Assembly (NCBI GenBank): GCA_036897485.1
Contig: JAYMTF010001710.1
Span: forward strand, 1 to 21,742
From: Pelargonium nanum
Lineage: Eukaryota; Streptophyta; Magnoliopsida; Geraniales; Geraniaceae
Length of the DNA: 21,742 bases
Direction: 5' to 3'
Below, in pieces: positions 1 through 8,677 of the stretch. The translations under genes and the position numbers were made by a program. The notes beneath the pieces were generated by a model. It ran no database searches. It was not told where the DNA came from and was given only the letters and a program-made list of their open reading frames with translations. Numbering within the stretch: the stretch's first letter is position 1; each line of letters begins with the position of its first letter.

Positions 1-55
1 CCTTAGTTTTTGCAAAAAATGGAAACAGGACACTCATTTTGGGACGGAGGGAGTA
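1..55. mobile_element. Right end of a Stowaway-type MITE (Tc1/mariner)
   Basis: Positions 41-53 read GGGACGGAGGGAG, followed by TA (54-55). This is the reverse complement of the CTCCCTCCGTCCC terminus typical of plant Stowaway elements, with TA as the expected target duplication. The preceding ACTCATTTT also fits the usual subterminal sequence. The other end lies outside the window. A second element with the same terminus sits in the hydrolase intron near 18469. Confidence 0.8.
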
Positions 56-377
56 TAAGATTAAGAATCTCCATATAACAGTGGAAGTGTGGAACTAAAA
101 CACCATAATAAGGTTGACCTTTTAGTTGTGGAAGGTCAAACCTATATATGTAACCCAATTATTGAAACTTAACAATTACCGACAATAATTTACATACTAT
201 TTCGCTATTTAGATTACATACAAATTAATTGCAACTTAATTAATAACTTATAGTTGATTTCAAAAAAAAATCAATATTACGCCAAATAATAAATAAAGAA
301 AGCCTTGCTTGCTCTCAAACACACTAAATTTAACAAAACAAACAATGATAGTTAACATAATATAATATTCAATGGCC

Positions 378-763
378 CTACCAACCTTCCTCCATCTTTT
401 CCCATTTTTCAACTTCATCTGGCTTTTCATCCTCTTCATTAACCACCTCCCCATTATTATGGTCTGGTATGATTTGATCAAAACATCCACAGAAAAATTC
501 AAAACAAGAATAAACAGTACATCGTTGATATATAACACTAATTCACAACCAATAACAATACCTGCTGGATCGAGGTGTAATGCACGGATGTCCTCCTCAA
601 TATCTATCATCAAAAACAGTTTAAGTATGTCACTTCCAACCATTTTTCGAAAATAATTCAAGTCCCATTGGAATGGTCCCTTTGACGGGCAATAAAAGCT
701 CAAAAAATGGAAAAATTGAAAATCTCCAACTAGCTCTTGAACATTAGAGAAGCCCAAGAACAT
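378..763 (-). CDS. 3' coding exons of an unrecognised protein with an acidic tail
   Basis: Two exons join cleanly in frame. Exon 763-562 (donor GTATTG) and exon 463-378 (acceptor after TACCAG, stop TAG at 380-378) give 95 codons from the ATG at 763-761. Residues 33-62 contain WDLNYFRKMVGSD and DIEEDIRALHLDP. The second exon is strongly acidic (EEDEKPDEVEKWEKMEEGW), which supports real coding because the same bases are unremarkable in the other frames. I do not recognise the family. The ATG may be internal: an acceptor ending AATAATAAG at about 774 would give an upstream phase-1 join, and the hydrophobic exon near 1279-1343 ends in phase 1 (see that entry). Alternatives are a short independent protein or the surviving 3' part of a decayed gene. 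Transcription probably starts near 1450. Confidence 0.45.
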
Positions 764-834
764 TGCGGGTTCTTATTATTTCAGCTAATTACAAAATTGA
801 CTCAAGATCAGTCTGAACTCTGAATCACAGGGTA

Positions 835-1015
835 CATGCATGTGTAAACCATACAGTTTCAGAGAACACTTTTTCATTGATTTCCTCTTGAAAATATAGT
901 CGCGAAACTGAGCCTTCTTTCCATGCATGTGTAAACCAAGGAAATTCACAGTGACTTCTATTTCAAAATTGATCATTTCCTTTCGAAAATGCATTCACAA
1001 AACTAAGCCTTCTTT
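835..1015 (-). repeat. Tandem duplication of a ~90-bp unit
   Basis: On the minus strand two units, 1015-922 and 920-835, both begin AAAGAAGGCT(T/C)AGTTT and both end GGTTTACACATGCATG. They share TTTTC and AGGAAAT blocks in the same order. The second unit contains CAGTTTC and GAAACTG as an internal inverted pair that would fold into a hairpin. A 69-codon open frame crosses both units, but the two units sit in different frames within it, so I read this as a non-coding intronic duplication. Confidence 0.6.
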
Positions 1016-1278
1016 GCACAATTAAAAAAAAAAACAAATAAATATATCACAGTATTTAGAGAAACATAATTCAATAAATTTAGAAAGCAAAACATCAATA
1101 ACAAAAAAATCCATTCTATCATTCCCCAAAATAATAAACAGATAATTTAAGTGATACATGGATAATCACCTATAATCCAAACCACTAACTGTAATTAATC
1201 AAACACAGGCTACTAGGTTTATAATGTTAAGTTTAAGTGATAGAGTAAATAGAGTGAGATTGAGTGGCGTTCGTACCC

Positions 1279-1343
1279 ATGGTCCAAGATATTGTACACG
1301 AAGATGAGCAAAAGTGCGATGGCTGAAACGAAAACGGAAATCC
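1279..1343 (-). CDS. Possible hydrophobic coding exon of the 378-763 gene
   Basis: On the minus strand a pyrimidine-rich acceptor (TTTCGTTTCAG) is followed by an open frame reading AIALLLIFVYNILDH, then a donor G|GTACGA in phase 1. The segment looks like a membrane helix or signal anchor. Joined to an acceptor just before 763 (phase 1) it would read on into the MFLGFSNVQEL exon. No ATG in the right frame is visible upstream: the preceding short exon ending at the GTAATTCGC donor (1443) has none, and the same frame meets TGA before the acceptor. The exon therefore remains a hypothesis. The alternative is that this is 5' UTR. Confidence 0.25.
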
Positions 1344-1476
1344 GTCAGCTTCTCCTTGACTCTGCGGCTTGTTTGTTTCTCGAGAAAAAGGAATTTTCTA
1401 GACGAAAAAAGAAAAGAACAGAGAGAAAATATGCGAATTACCTGATCGATTGTATGTAAGAGAGGAAGGAGGAAGG

Positions 1477-1506
1477 GGTTTATAGCGCCGTCTCTGTTAT
1501 GGCCCA
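1477..1506 (-). promoter_or_regulatory. Promoter-like region for the leftmost minus-strand gene
   Basis: Read on the minus strand, TGGGCC (1506-1501), a site II-type element common in plant housekeeping promoters, is followed by CTATAAACC (1485-1477), a good TATA box. A CT-rich leader follows, typical of plant 5' UTRs, and then a GTAATT splice donor at 1443. The start site is inferred at about 1450-1455. Confidence 0.5.
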
Positions 1507-1600
1507 AATGGTAATTTGACAGAAACCCTGCATGTTCATGTTCCCAGCAGCAATTAGCAAACGCTACGGTTGAAGAGTAATGTAATTGGAGTTCTATCAA

Positions 1601-1910
1601 TTTTGCAACACATGATTTACTAATATACTTCTCATTGCTCTATTTTGCTTATATTGAATTCTTGAGTTATCTAGGTAGAAACTAACAAGTTTCATTGCAC
1701 AAATTCCAAACAATTAATTCATTTGTAGAATTTATCGAGGGATTTAGGTTGTGTTTGATTGCATAGATATATGGGTGGATTGTAATTCCAAATTCATTAT
1801 ATGTCCTATATGTATCATATGATAATAAAATAATCAAATGGCCCCTCTTGGATTACGATTTATTAGATATGGAGTTTTTTTATGATACATAAGAATAATA
1901 AGTTTTTTGA
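1601..1910. other. AT-rich intergenic stretch, no gene seen
   Basis: No open frame, RNA motif or convincing inverted repeat. The phrase GGTTGTGTTTGATTGCATAG near 1747 resembles MITE ends seen in plants, but no matching partner end was found. Confidence 0.5.
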
Positions 1911-2875
1911 CGAATGAAAACGCGACATGTGGCCTCCAAGCGCTACGTCACCTTGCTTCATGATTATGAGACCTGCTCCAAGAGAATGTGCCTGAGGAAC
2001 TCAACTCGAGACAGACTTGCTCCTGGAACATAGCTTTGCATATTTGCTCCTAGAACACGGCTCCGCGGATTTCACGACTAGCATTTTAGATGTGGTGATA
2101 GAAGCTCAACCAACCTCCTTCTCGTGCGCCAACTAACTCGCTCGTTCACTCCCATACTCGCGCAGTCGGCCACCATTTGAAATATTCTCATGATAAAAAC
2201 TCATCTGGACTCCCACTTCATCATTTTCATAGCCCCCGAGGCCCAAGGTCCAAAGACCCTAATGAATATATTGTCGACCTAAGTCACATTCGTAAGTCAT
2301 CTCGAAGGCCTTCATTGTGCACTATGTCTTTCGTCGTGTGACAAGTTTATCGTCGTACACCAAGCCTATTGTATATCCACCCGATGTATGTATATACACC
2401 AAGACCAAGACAAAAGAGATCAAGGTAAGGGATGAAGAATGCTTGAACGACGTCTGGCTGAGCTTTCCAACCAACCAACTCTCCAACTAGTCGTACATGC
2501 TTCAACTCCAAGCATAATCAAATCTCACAAGTATTGGAACCCTAGGACGCTACCCCGCACAGTAGAGGCTTCTAGGGACTTCGACATACACCTCGACACA
2601 TGATAGATATACATAAGGTCTCAGACTTGCTCGACACCCACGTACGACGTGTCTGGGAAGCAAAGGCCTTATTCACGAGACTTGAAACCATATGACACTA
2701 TCCCACGAGTTAGAGACTTATAGGGGCTTCGACGTATGCCTTAATGCACAAGGGACGTAAGAGAATTGTTGGCCTCGCTTGGCGTCTGTGCGCAGCGCGC
2801 CTAGAGAAGCTTGAACTCCATACCACAAAGTGGGACTTGTAGTGTGTCATCCCTCACTATCAGCCAATCATGCGT
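1911..2875 (+). mobile_element. Degenerate LTR-like sequence upstream of a TATA and leader
   Basis: This GC-richer stretch differs sharply from its AT-rich surroundings, has no long open frame and runs directly into a TATA box and gag-like sequence beyond the 2876-3384 insertion. Without that insertion it is continuous with 3395 onwards, so the most economical reading is the long U3 of a decayed LTR retrotransposon. The exact LTR start was not found and no second LTR is visible. Confidence 0.4.
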
Positions 2876-3394
2876 AGGAATGGCAATCTAACTCGAACCT
2901 TGCGAGGACTCGATGTCCCCGACTTGAACGAGGCACGTGGCGAGGATATTTTTTTAGGCATTGGGCGGGGTCAGGGTAAAAAAAATCTCCAACCGGCGAA
3001 CGCGGCGGGGACGGGGTAACTATAACCCACTCCGTCCCGAACACGATGTATTAAATAAATAATATATTTTTATTTTTATTTTAGTATTGAATATGAATAA
3101 TATTAACTTTTGGTCATTTCAATGTAAAAGTATGTACAAATAAGTAATATTTTGATATTATATATGACTAATATTTTATTTTATATTTTTCAAAAAAAAA
3201 TAAGTTTTTCAAGAATTTGTATATATTAAATAATATAAAATTTGACAAAACTGAGCGGGTTACGCGGCAAAGGGAATCCCCATCCCCGAACAGGGCACAA
3301 GACGAGGACTGGGCATGGGATTGGGGAACGGGGCGGGGAAGGGGATCACAAAACTCTCCCCAAACCCGCCCCCTTGTCATCCCTAATCATGCGT
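2866..3394. mobile_element. 509-bp non-autonomous DNA transposon with 10-bp target duplication (Mutator-like)
   Basis: The element spans 2876-3384. It is flanked by identical AATCATGCGT at 2866-2875 and 3385-3394. Its ends are inverted: AGGAATGGCAA on the left, and AGGGATGACAA when the right end is reverse-complemented. Behind both ends lie GGGGCGGGG-type stretches around an AT-rich core (3050-3240). Target duplications of 9-11 bp with short GC-rich ends point to a Mutator-like non-autonomous element. It carries no transposase. Small open frames at 3168-3490 are by-products of the GC-rich end. Confidence 0.8.
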
Positions 3395-4030
3395 CAATAC
3401 ATGGCAAAAGTTTGGATTAGTATAAATACCCCCCCTTCTGAAGCAAGAAGATGGATATCATCACTCTCTCAATTTACTTTCTCAGTCTAGCTTTCTCTGT
3501 CTAAAATGCTATCTAGAGCTGTCATTTATTCTGGTAGAGTACTCATTCTCATGCCTGAGGCGGCATTCTATAAACACCTCTTAGGTCCCTGTTCTTTGAA
3601 ATGTTGCCTTGCAGGTCACAAACTTCAAACACCCTATCGAAGCTCTCTGACATTGGACGTCCACATAGAAGAGTTACAATGAGACTTGGTAAGGATGTTC
3701 ATTGAGAAGATGACTACATCCAATTTTTACACCATGACCGCCGCAGCCTTTGCCGCCCCTACGACTCGTGTTGCACAAGCCCCTCCCCCGAACTTAACCT
3801 GAGGCTCAGGAACGGAAGTGAGTCCTGTAGGCACGAATCCACATCGCCAAAAAATGCCACCCAACTATCACGACGCTCGAGCTCGTGGTGGTCTCAATGA
3901 CCACCCCTATGACAGGGCATCCTCCTACCATAGCCGTCATCGAGACCCCATCGCCCAGGATAATGGGGAGCCCACTCCACCAATGTGAAAAAAGTCATAG
4001 GGACTCCAAAGTCGCTAGGACGTGGATAAC
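3395..4030 (+). mobile_element. LTR promoter, leader and broken gag-like region of a decayed retrotransposon
   Basis: A TATA box (TATAAATACC, 3421-3430) lies about 300 bp before a translated stretch with gag-like composition. One frame starts at ATG 3734 and reads MTAAAFAAPTTRVAQAPPP before a stop at 3799. A second frame, ending TGA 3985-3987, reads ARARGGLNDHPYDRASSYHS then RHRDPIAQDNGEPTPP. The shift between the two frames shows it is dead. Composition (Ala/Pro then Arg/Asp/Tyr/His) resembles the N-terminal part of plant Gypsy-type gag, but no retroviral motif proves it. No protease, reverse transcriptase or integrase follows. Confidence 0.45.
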
Positions 4031-4249
4031 TCGCATTTATATCGAGTTATGCATAATCATTTCTTCATATTTCATGCCCATTTGCATCAATTTTACTACT
4101 AGTCTCATGTTTTTAGGTGATTTGGATCATATGTGCATATATGTTAAACTATCGTATTTTCAATATTTTATTGTCACATTCACACATTATTGCTTAAATA
4201 TTTTGATTGTGTGTTTGTTTTAGCATTTTCATTATTCGTATTACACGAT

Positions 4250-4690
4250 AAATGGCAAGAAAAGCGCCAGGAACCAATCAGGAGTGCTTGGAAACCAAGG
4301 AGATAGAACGCTTACTGTTTTGGTGGACCTATAGAGGGTAAATTAATAACTTTAAAGGCTAAATAATTTCTAATGAAGTTAGAGTCTTCACAAGAGTTCT
4401 AGAGGACTTTTCAAGCTTTCCAATGAGTGGTCACACACATCATTACAATATCATTTATGTACTCAAAATCCATTACAAGACAGTCATAAAGTATAGTTGT
4501 GACTGTGCAAAACTCTGAGGAGTTAGAGAGTCGCGACTTTGCACTTCTAGAGGCTATCCAAGAGCATCATACCCTAAGTCCTGACTGTAAATTTACACAG
4601 TCGCGACTTGGGTGCTGTTGGCATGTTTTAATTACTTTTTTGGGCTTTTTAACCCCATTTTGTCCAATTTTTGGAGGGGGTTCTTCATTT
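4250..4690. other. Repeat-derived intergenic sequence, no gene seen
   Basis: No supported gene. The block AGTCGCGACTT occurs at about 4601-4611 and a near copy, AGTCGCGACTTT, at about 4529. This hints at decayed retroelement sequence, but boundaries and class could not be set. Confidence 0.4.
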
Positions 4691-4695
4691 CGAGG

Positions 4696-4749
4696 TATGT
4701 GTGTGTGAGTGTGTATGTGTGTGTGTGTGAGTGAGTGAGAGAGAGAGAA
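4696..4749. repeat. (TG)n/(GA)n compound microsatellite
   Basis: An uninterrupted alternation of TATGTGTGTG..., GTGAGTGAGTGA and GAGAGAGAGA runs for about 54 bp. It is a compound dinucleotide repeat with no coding role. Confidence 0.95.
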
Positions 4750-4929
4750 ACAAAGAGAGTTTTAAGAGCTTGTAGAAGAAGATTACAGCCTAAAGAAGCA
4801 AGAATCTCCTCCATCTCTTTAATCTCTCTTTTTCATTAGCAAAGAGTACTTCATATATTAATTCTTGAGAAGGGAAACAAGTACAAACAACAAAGAAGCA
4901 AATGAAAGCAACAAGAGCAAAATACAAGC

Positions 4930-5020
4930 TACTACAAGAAAAATCCTTATTTGCTAAAACTTTTTTGCTAGGGAATCCCCTAGCAATACTTGATTTTCTA
5001 GGCCTTTTGCTAGGGATTAT
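4930..5020. mobile_element. CACTA-like terminal fragment
   Basis: TACTACAAGAAAAAT at 4930-4944 matches the CACTACAAGAAAAA terminus of plant CACTA (En/Spm) transposons except for the first base. Behind it are subterminal repeats of TTGCTAGGGRAT: an inverted pair at 4965-4986 (TTGCTAGGGA / TCCCCTAGCAA) and a third copy at 5005-5017. The opposite terminus is not in the window, so this is a relic end. Confidence 0.5.
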
Positions 5021-5034
5021 GAGAGAATGAATTG

Positions 5035-6530
5035 GGTCCGTCTTCTATAGACCGAGAGTCTAAGAGGGAGGAGCCGAAGCTGAACCAAGTGCAGCTAAGA
5101 TGGTCGAAAAAGTAGTTGAGATAAACTTTGAGAAAATAACTGCCTCGTTTTCAACCAAATTGTCAAACATTAAGCGATTGCGCGAGCCATAATGAGACAT
5201 GGCAAACGGTGTCCCAATACTTGGCCAAGGACAGTTGGACTAGACTGAGCCATTGGACTAGCATATCCGAGCTCGACTTTGAAAGTGTAGTGGGATGGCC
5301 CCACCAAGAAAGGACCAAGCCCTATACGGCAAAGGATTTCCCATAGCCAAGGAGAAGATGAGAGTCGTCTTCGAATATGGAGGAACAACGCTTACAAAGG
5401 CACTAAGCAATTGAGATACTAAAGCCTTTATCCTCGAGGAAACAAGAAGTTGGTAAGCTTTCCAGAGAGGCCAAGCAGATGAACGTCTTTATTTTCGGGG
5501 GAGAGATTGGTTTCCAAACTTCCTTGAACCAAGGCATAGATGATGAGAGAGGCTGGCGTCGAATTTGTTGAGGAGTTGACCGACTTTTTTGATAGTAAAG
5601 AGACCTTTTGGGTCATGGGACCAAAGAAGCAAGTCAGTCGAGCCCTGCCTAAGGGAAACTCGGCCCAATATTAGAAGGTTTAAGTAAGCCTCTTTATCTC
5701 ATTCCAGTATATCCCTTTTGTAAACAATTACCTAACTATTACTGGAAAATTCAAAAATAGAACCTGATTGGTTACTGCAAACGAATATAATCTTGGAAAT
5801 TTCGCAGAAATTTTTCATCTCCTACAGACATCGAACCAGAAACGGATTTTTTCACCTCTTCCTACCTTCCAGCGAAGGTCGTTGATGTCGAATAAATCAA
5901 AGAATGACGTCAAATGTTTGAGACTTACAATATGATTTATTTGAGTCGAAAATTTTGGATGTGAGATAGATGAGAGATCTCATTCCTAAGGGTCCCGACC
6001 ATACTTGTTGCATAAACCTTCTACCAAAGTGAGTCGTGGGATGTGGCAAATCGCCACAACTACTTGGTAAGGAGCGTGTGGTTCATGGTGGTTAGGCTCT
6101 GGGCACCTGGCCCACCCAGGCGTTTCGGGAAGCAGACTTGTGACCATTTAACTTTGTAGAGAGCACGTTGATGGGAGGAACCTCCCCAAATGAAGCGTCT
6201 TTGAAGCTTCTACATCTCCTTGAGAACATATTTGGGGGCTTTGAAAAAAGATATGAAGAATAAGGGAAGACTAGAGAGGGCGGCTTTAAGTTGAACGAGT
6301 CTACTGGAAAAAGATATGTGTTTGCACTTCTAGGAGGAAAGTTTCGTTTTGAACTTCTCGAGTATGGGCTTACATGCGCTGGACTTGTGAGGACAACAAC
6401 CAATTGGAAAGCCGAGGTAAAAAAGCGGTGCGTCTCTGACAAGTATACCAGTGTCGTACAAGTAATACAGACTGTGAAGTCCGGATATCAATTGGTTGTA
6501 CAGAAATTCCCAACAAAGAAATCTAAATCC
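5035..6530 (-). mobile_element. 3' half of an L1-clade LINE (pseudogene), minus orientation
   Basis: Minus-strand translations across several frames give the region that follows the reverse-transcriptase active site in plant L1-type LINEs. YLGFPIG lies near 6405; it is followed by KPILEKFKTKLSS, RLVQLKAALSSLP and FFKAPKYVLKEM, then IWGG and VKWSQVCFPKRLGG by about 6115. A VGRGEKIRFWFDV motif (5830-5870) and KFPRLYSFAV come next. DPKGLFTIKK and VWKPISPPKIKTF (5620-5490) and a Cys/His remnant (CKRCSS...DSHLLLGYG, 5400-5340) make up the zf-RVT region. Stops and frameshifts break it repeatedly. It should be read with the oppositely oriented 6730-7535 segment. Confidence 0.75.
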
Positions 6531-6729
6531 TGCTGAAAACGTTAAATAATTTTTGGTTGAAAGATTGTTTGGTTGTCAAAGTCATGCAACAAGGATTAAA
6601 CAATAATAAAGTAAATTTCACGATAACAGGTCAATCAATAAATCAAGAGGTGGATCGGAATATGAATTGATTAACAATGAATATGCTGATAATTAGACCA
6701 ATGCAATGATATTGTGGTAATTTAGTTGC

Positions 6730-7535
6730 CCAGTCAAGCTCCTGAACCTCCCACCCTACTTGGGATCAAATTATTAAAGAAAGTCTTTGCATCTCCTCTT
6801 TTTAGGTTAAGAATAGCTTTGCAATTTCTGCTAAAAAGCTCATTGGTTGGAAATCTTCCCAATTTGTTAACTTATATCTACGAAAAGCAGAATTGATGTA
6901 CAAATTAGAAAAGATCCAATTAGACTTTAACTCATCGATTCCATCAGAGGAGCAACTGAAAGATTTATTGGACCCAAAAGAAGAGTCTTGGAGATAAAGA
7001 TCTACTTCTAGATTCCTAAGTCAGGGCGACATGAATAACAGATACTTCCATCTTGTGGCTTCTAAAAGGGCGGTAAAGAATAAAATTATTGTCATCCAAG
7101 GGGAGGATCTCTAGTTGACCTTTAATACTGAAGATATCAAGAAAATTATGGTTAATCATCTTTTCGTCTATTTTCTCTCCTTACTCCCCATCCTAAGATA
7201 TAGCCATTGAACATCTATCTTCTGCTCTATTCTACCCGAAGTATTGGAAGATCAATCGATAACCTGTGTTGTTCTTTCTTTCTTAGACGGAGACCTAATT
7301 TAGATCAATTAAAAAATCAATGATCGTCCTCATTTCCAAGATTATTGCCAAAGTTCTTGCAAATAGGCGCAAGAAGGTCATGAATTCTTTGATCTCCCCC
7401 GAGTCGGGGTCTGAGACAGTAAAATCCTTTGTTTCCTTCCTTATCTCTTCTTTTGATTGGCAGGCCCAAATTAATTTGTTATTTGCAAATGATCTCTTCA
7501 TCTTTTTCAAGCCTTCCCTGAATCGAGCAAAGTAG
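6730..7535 (+). mobile_element. Linker and reverse-transcriptase part of the same LINE, inverted
   Basis: Plus-strand frames carry EEQLKDLLDPKEESW and FLSQGDMNNRYFHLVASKRA (about 6940-7080), the usual stretch between endonuclease and reverse transcriptase. SKIIAKVLANRRKKVM and NSLISPE (7333-7401) are reverse-transcriptase N-terminal motifs, and LLFANDLFIFFKPS (7476-7517) is the active-site region with the usual FADD changed to FAND. The conserved blocks expected between LISPE and LLFADD are missing, so there are internal deletions. Frameshifts and stops make it a pseudogene. The last part corresponds to sequence that should lie just before YLGFPIG, which instead occurs at about 6405 on the other strand. 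Confidence 0.7.
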
Positions 7536-7977
7536 GCTCAATGCGATTGTTTATCGTACCATTTTACGAATCAGATTAGTGACATCAATAACAATGCAAA
7601 ACCGCTTTTTAAGTACAATCATCCACCTGGGGCACAAGCAATATAGGCGAGATATTGCTTTGATCATAAATTAGGTAAAAAAAACTCAGTATCTGCAACC
7701 AATCAGGACCAAGAAAACATATCTGATTCAAACAACAATGTAGACTAAAAATAATTTCAAATAAGCCTTCATTTACAACTTGTTACAGTTCATTACATGT
7801 GATGCTTTTGGAGCCCAATTGAAAATCGAGCTGCAACAAAAACACCATTCAAATCTCCGTTCTTGTGTAACAATCATCGGGCATCTTTGAAAATCATCAA
7901 AGCACAGACAGGAAACAATATCTACATTATTTAGTAACATTCAAAAGATGACCAAAGAAGTAAATAGATAATAAAAA
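7536..7977 (-). other. Probable 3' part of the snoRNA precursor, no encoded RNA identified
   Basis: No supported gene. Read on the minus strand it follows U14. A splice-acceptor-like TTTTTGTTGCAG lies at about 7835, and AT-rich sequence follows. It may be the trailer of the snoRNA precursor. C-box-like GATGATT motifs occur at 7860-7900 without a D box or terminal stem, so no further snoRNA is called. Confidence 0.3.
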
Positions 7978-8100
7978 GTCTCAGACATCCAAGGAAGGAT
8001 AAAAAGCAGCATGCACTCTCAAGCCCGGCGAAGGCGAAAGCACTTAGGCGGCCACTGCGAATGTTTTGAGAAACAAGCCTTCAGTTTTGTCCTCACAGAC
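7978..8100 (-). ncRNA. U14: C/D-box snoRNA U14
   Basis: U14 is needed for early pre-18S rRNA processing and guides 2'-O-methylation of 18S rRNA in the nucleolus. Domain A (ACATTCGCAGT, near 8057-8067) is complementary to the conserved ACTGCGAATG of 18S. Domain B (CCTTCCTTGGATGT, ending directly at the D box) is complementary to ACATCCAAGGAAGG of 18S. The D box CTGA is at 7984-7981 and the C box is GTGAGGA (8096-8090, one departure from RUGAUGA). Outer GUC/GAC bases form the terminal stem. By the D+5 rule the target is the first C after ACAU, the position known to be modified by U14 in yeast and human. At 123 nt it is longer than the animal RNA, with an extra GC-rich internal stem, as plant U14s can be. 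It is the last RNA recognised in the cluster. Confidence 0.93.
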
Positions 8101-8362
8101 TACCAAATCAATTAAAATAAAGGTTTCAAAAATGTCTAAAAAATTACTCTGCTTATTGAAGAAACTAAAGCTGAAAGGAAGCAATTCAACATTTTGCTCA
8201 TACCCAACACACTAAATGAGTAAATGGGAACAATGTACACCTAATACAAGTAAACTGAAATTTTTAGTGCAAAAAATTATAAAAATGTAAACTTGAAATG
8301 CAACAATTTCAAAAAACTATGATATCAAATGAATCAAAGCAACAAAGCTGTAAGTAGGAGAA
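8101..8362 (-). other. 262-nt spacer between U16 and U14
   Basis: This gap is three to four times longer than the other spacers of the cluster (63-78 nt). No C/D pair, H/ACA structure or tRNA was found. It is U-rich on the minus strand and contains ACAG/CAG acceptor-like sites, so an intron or an unrecognised RNA is possible. Confidence 0.4.
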
Positions 8363-8444
8363 GCCTCAGAGGTAGTGACAATTAATGAGGTATCATCATA
8401 AATTGAAATTTCTGATAATACGTGCATTTGAATACATCATTGGC
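8363..8444 (-). ncRNA. U16: C/D-box snoRNA U16 (18S rRNA methylation guide)
   Basis: On the minus strand it has C box AATGATGT (8441-8434), a C' box TATGATGA (8400-8393), a degenerate D' (CAGA) and D box CTGA (8369-8366), closed by GCC/GGC. The 13 bases before the D box (8382-8370) are complementary to AGGTAGTGACAAT, a near-invariant segment of 18S rRNA. The base opposite D+5 is the A of AGGTA, the site methylated under U16 guidance in animals and plants. At 82 nt it has the normal size. The antisense match is direct; the 18S sequence is recalled knowledge. Confidence 0.9.
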
Positions 8445-8522
8445 AATCCCAGAAACAAGCATTTCAATTACAAAATTAAAACTATATAACAAAATCTGAA
8501 AACAAAAACAATTGCAAGAAGA

Positions 8523-8614
8523 TGCATCAGAGAGATTCCCAAAGACAAAATCATCATAATATATATTCTCTATAAAAGAGATCTGATGTCCCTGTCTTTT
8601 TATCATCACATGCA
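8523..8614 (-). ncRNA. C/D-box snoRNA, 25S rRNA guide, copy 2
   Basis: Minus strand: C box GTGATGA (8609-8603), C' TATGATGA (8558-8551), D box CTGA (8530-8527) and a terminal stem of TGCA (8614-8611) with TGCA (8526-8523). The bases before the D box are complementary to GAGATTCCCA, and those before the D'-like ATCAGA to TGTCCCTGTCT. In 25S rRNA these two targets lie almost side by side (GAGATTCCCAC-TGTCCCTGTCT), so both guides address one helix. The D guide predicts methylation of the A in GAGA, the site served by yeast snR63, but I am not certain of the plant name. It is a paralogue of the 8678-8769 RNA: both are 92 nt, the guides are conserved and the central loop is diverged. Confidence 0.88.
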
Positions 8615-8677
8615 CATAAATTTGTATTCAACTCTATGTAATCTAAAACACAAAACCATTAATGGAATCTAAAAGAG

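Noticed and set aside
785-994. 69-codon minus open frame across the tandem units
   Set aside because: The two duplicated units are read in different frames, so the frame is unlikely to be selected.
3168-3490. Overlapping open frames on both strands in the 2876-3384 element
   Set aside because: They arise from GC-rich transposon ends, run past its border and lack domains.
6291-6536. 81-codon plus frame
   Set aside because: It is the antisense of the LINE YLGFPIG region, which is clearly coding-derived on the minus strand.
7567-7632. Possible extra C/D snoRNA on the minus strand (GATGATTG ... CTGA with GTCACTAAT matching ATTAGTGAC of 25S)
   Set aside because: The C box is poor, there is no terminal stem, and the complementarity is only nine bases.
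7840-7905. Two GATGATT C-box-like motifs just beyond U14
   Set aside because: No D box or terminal stem was found, and no rRNA complementarity was recognised.
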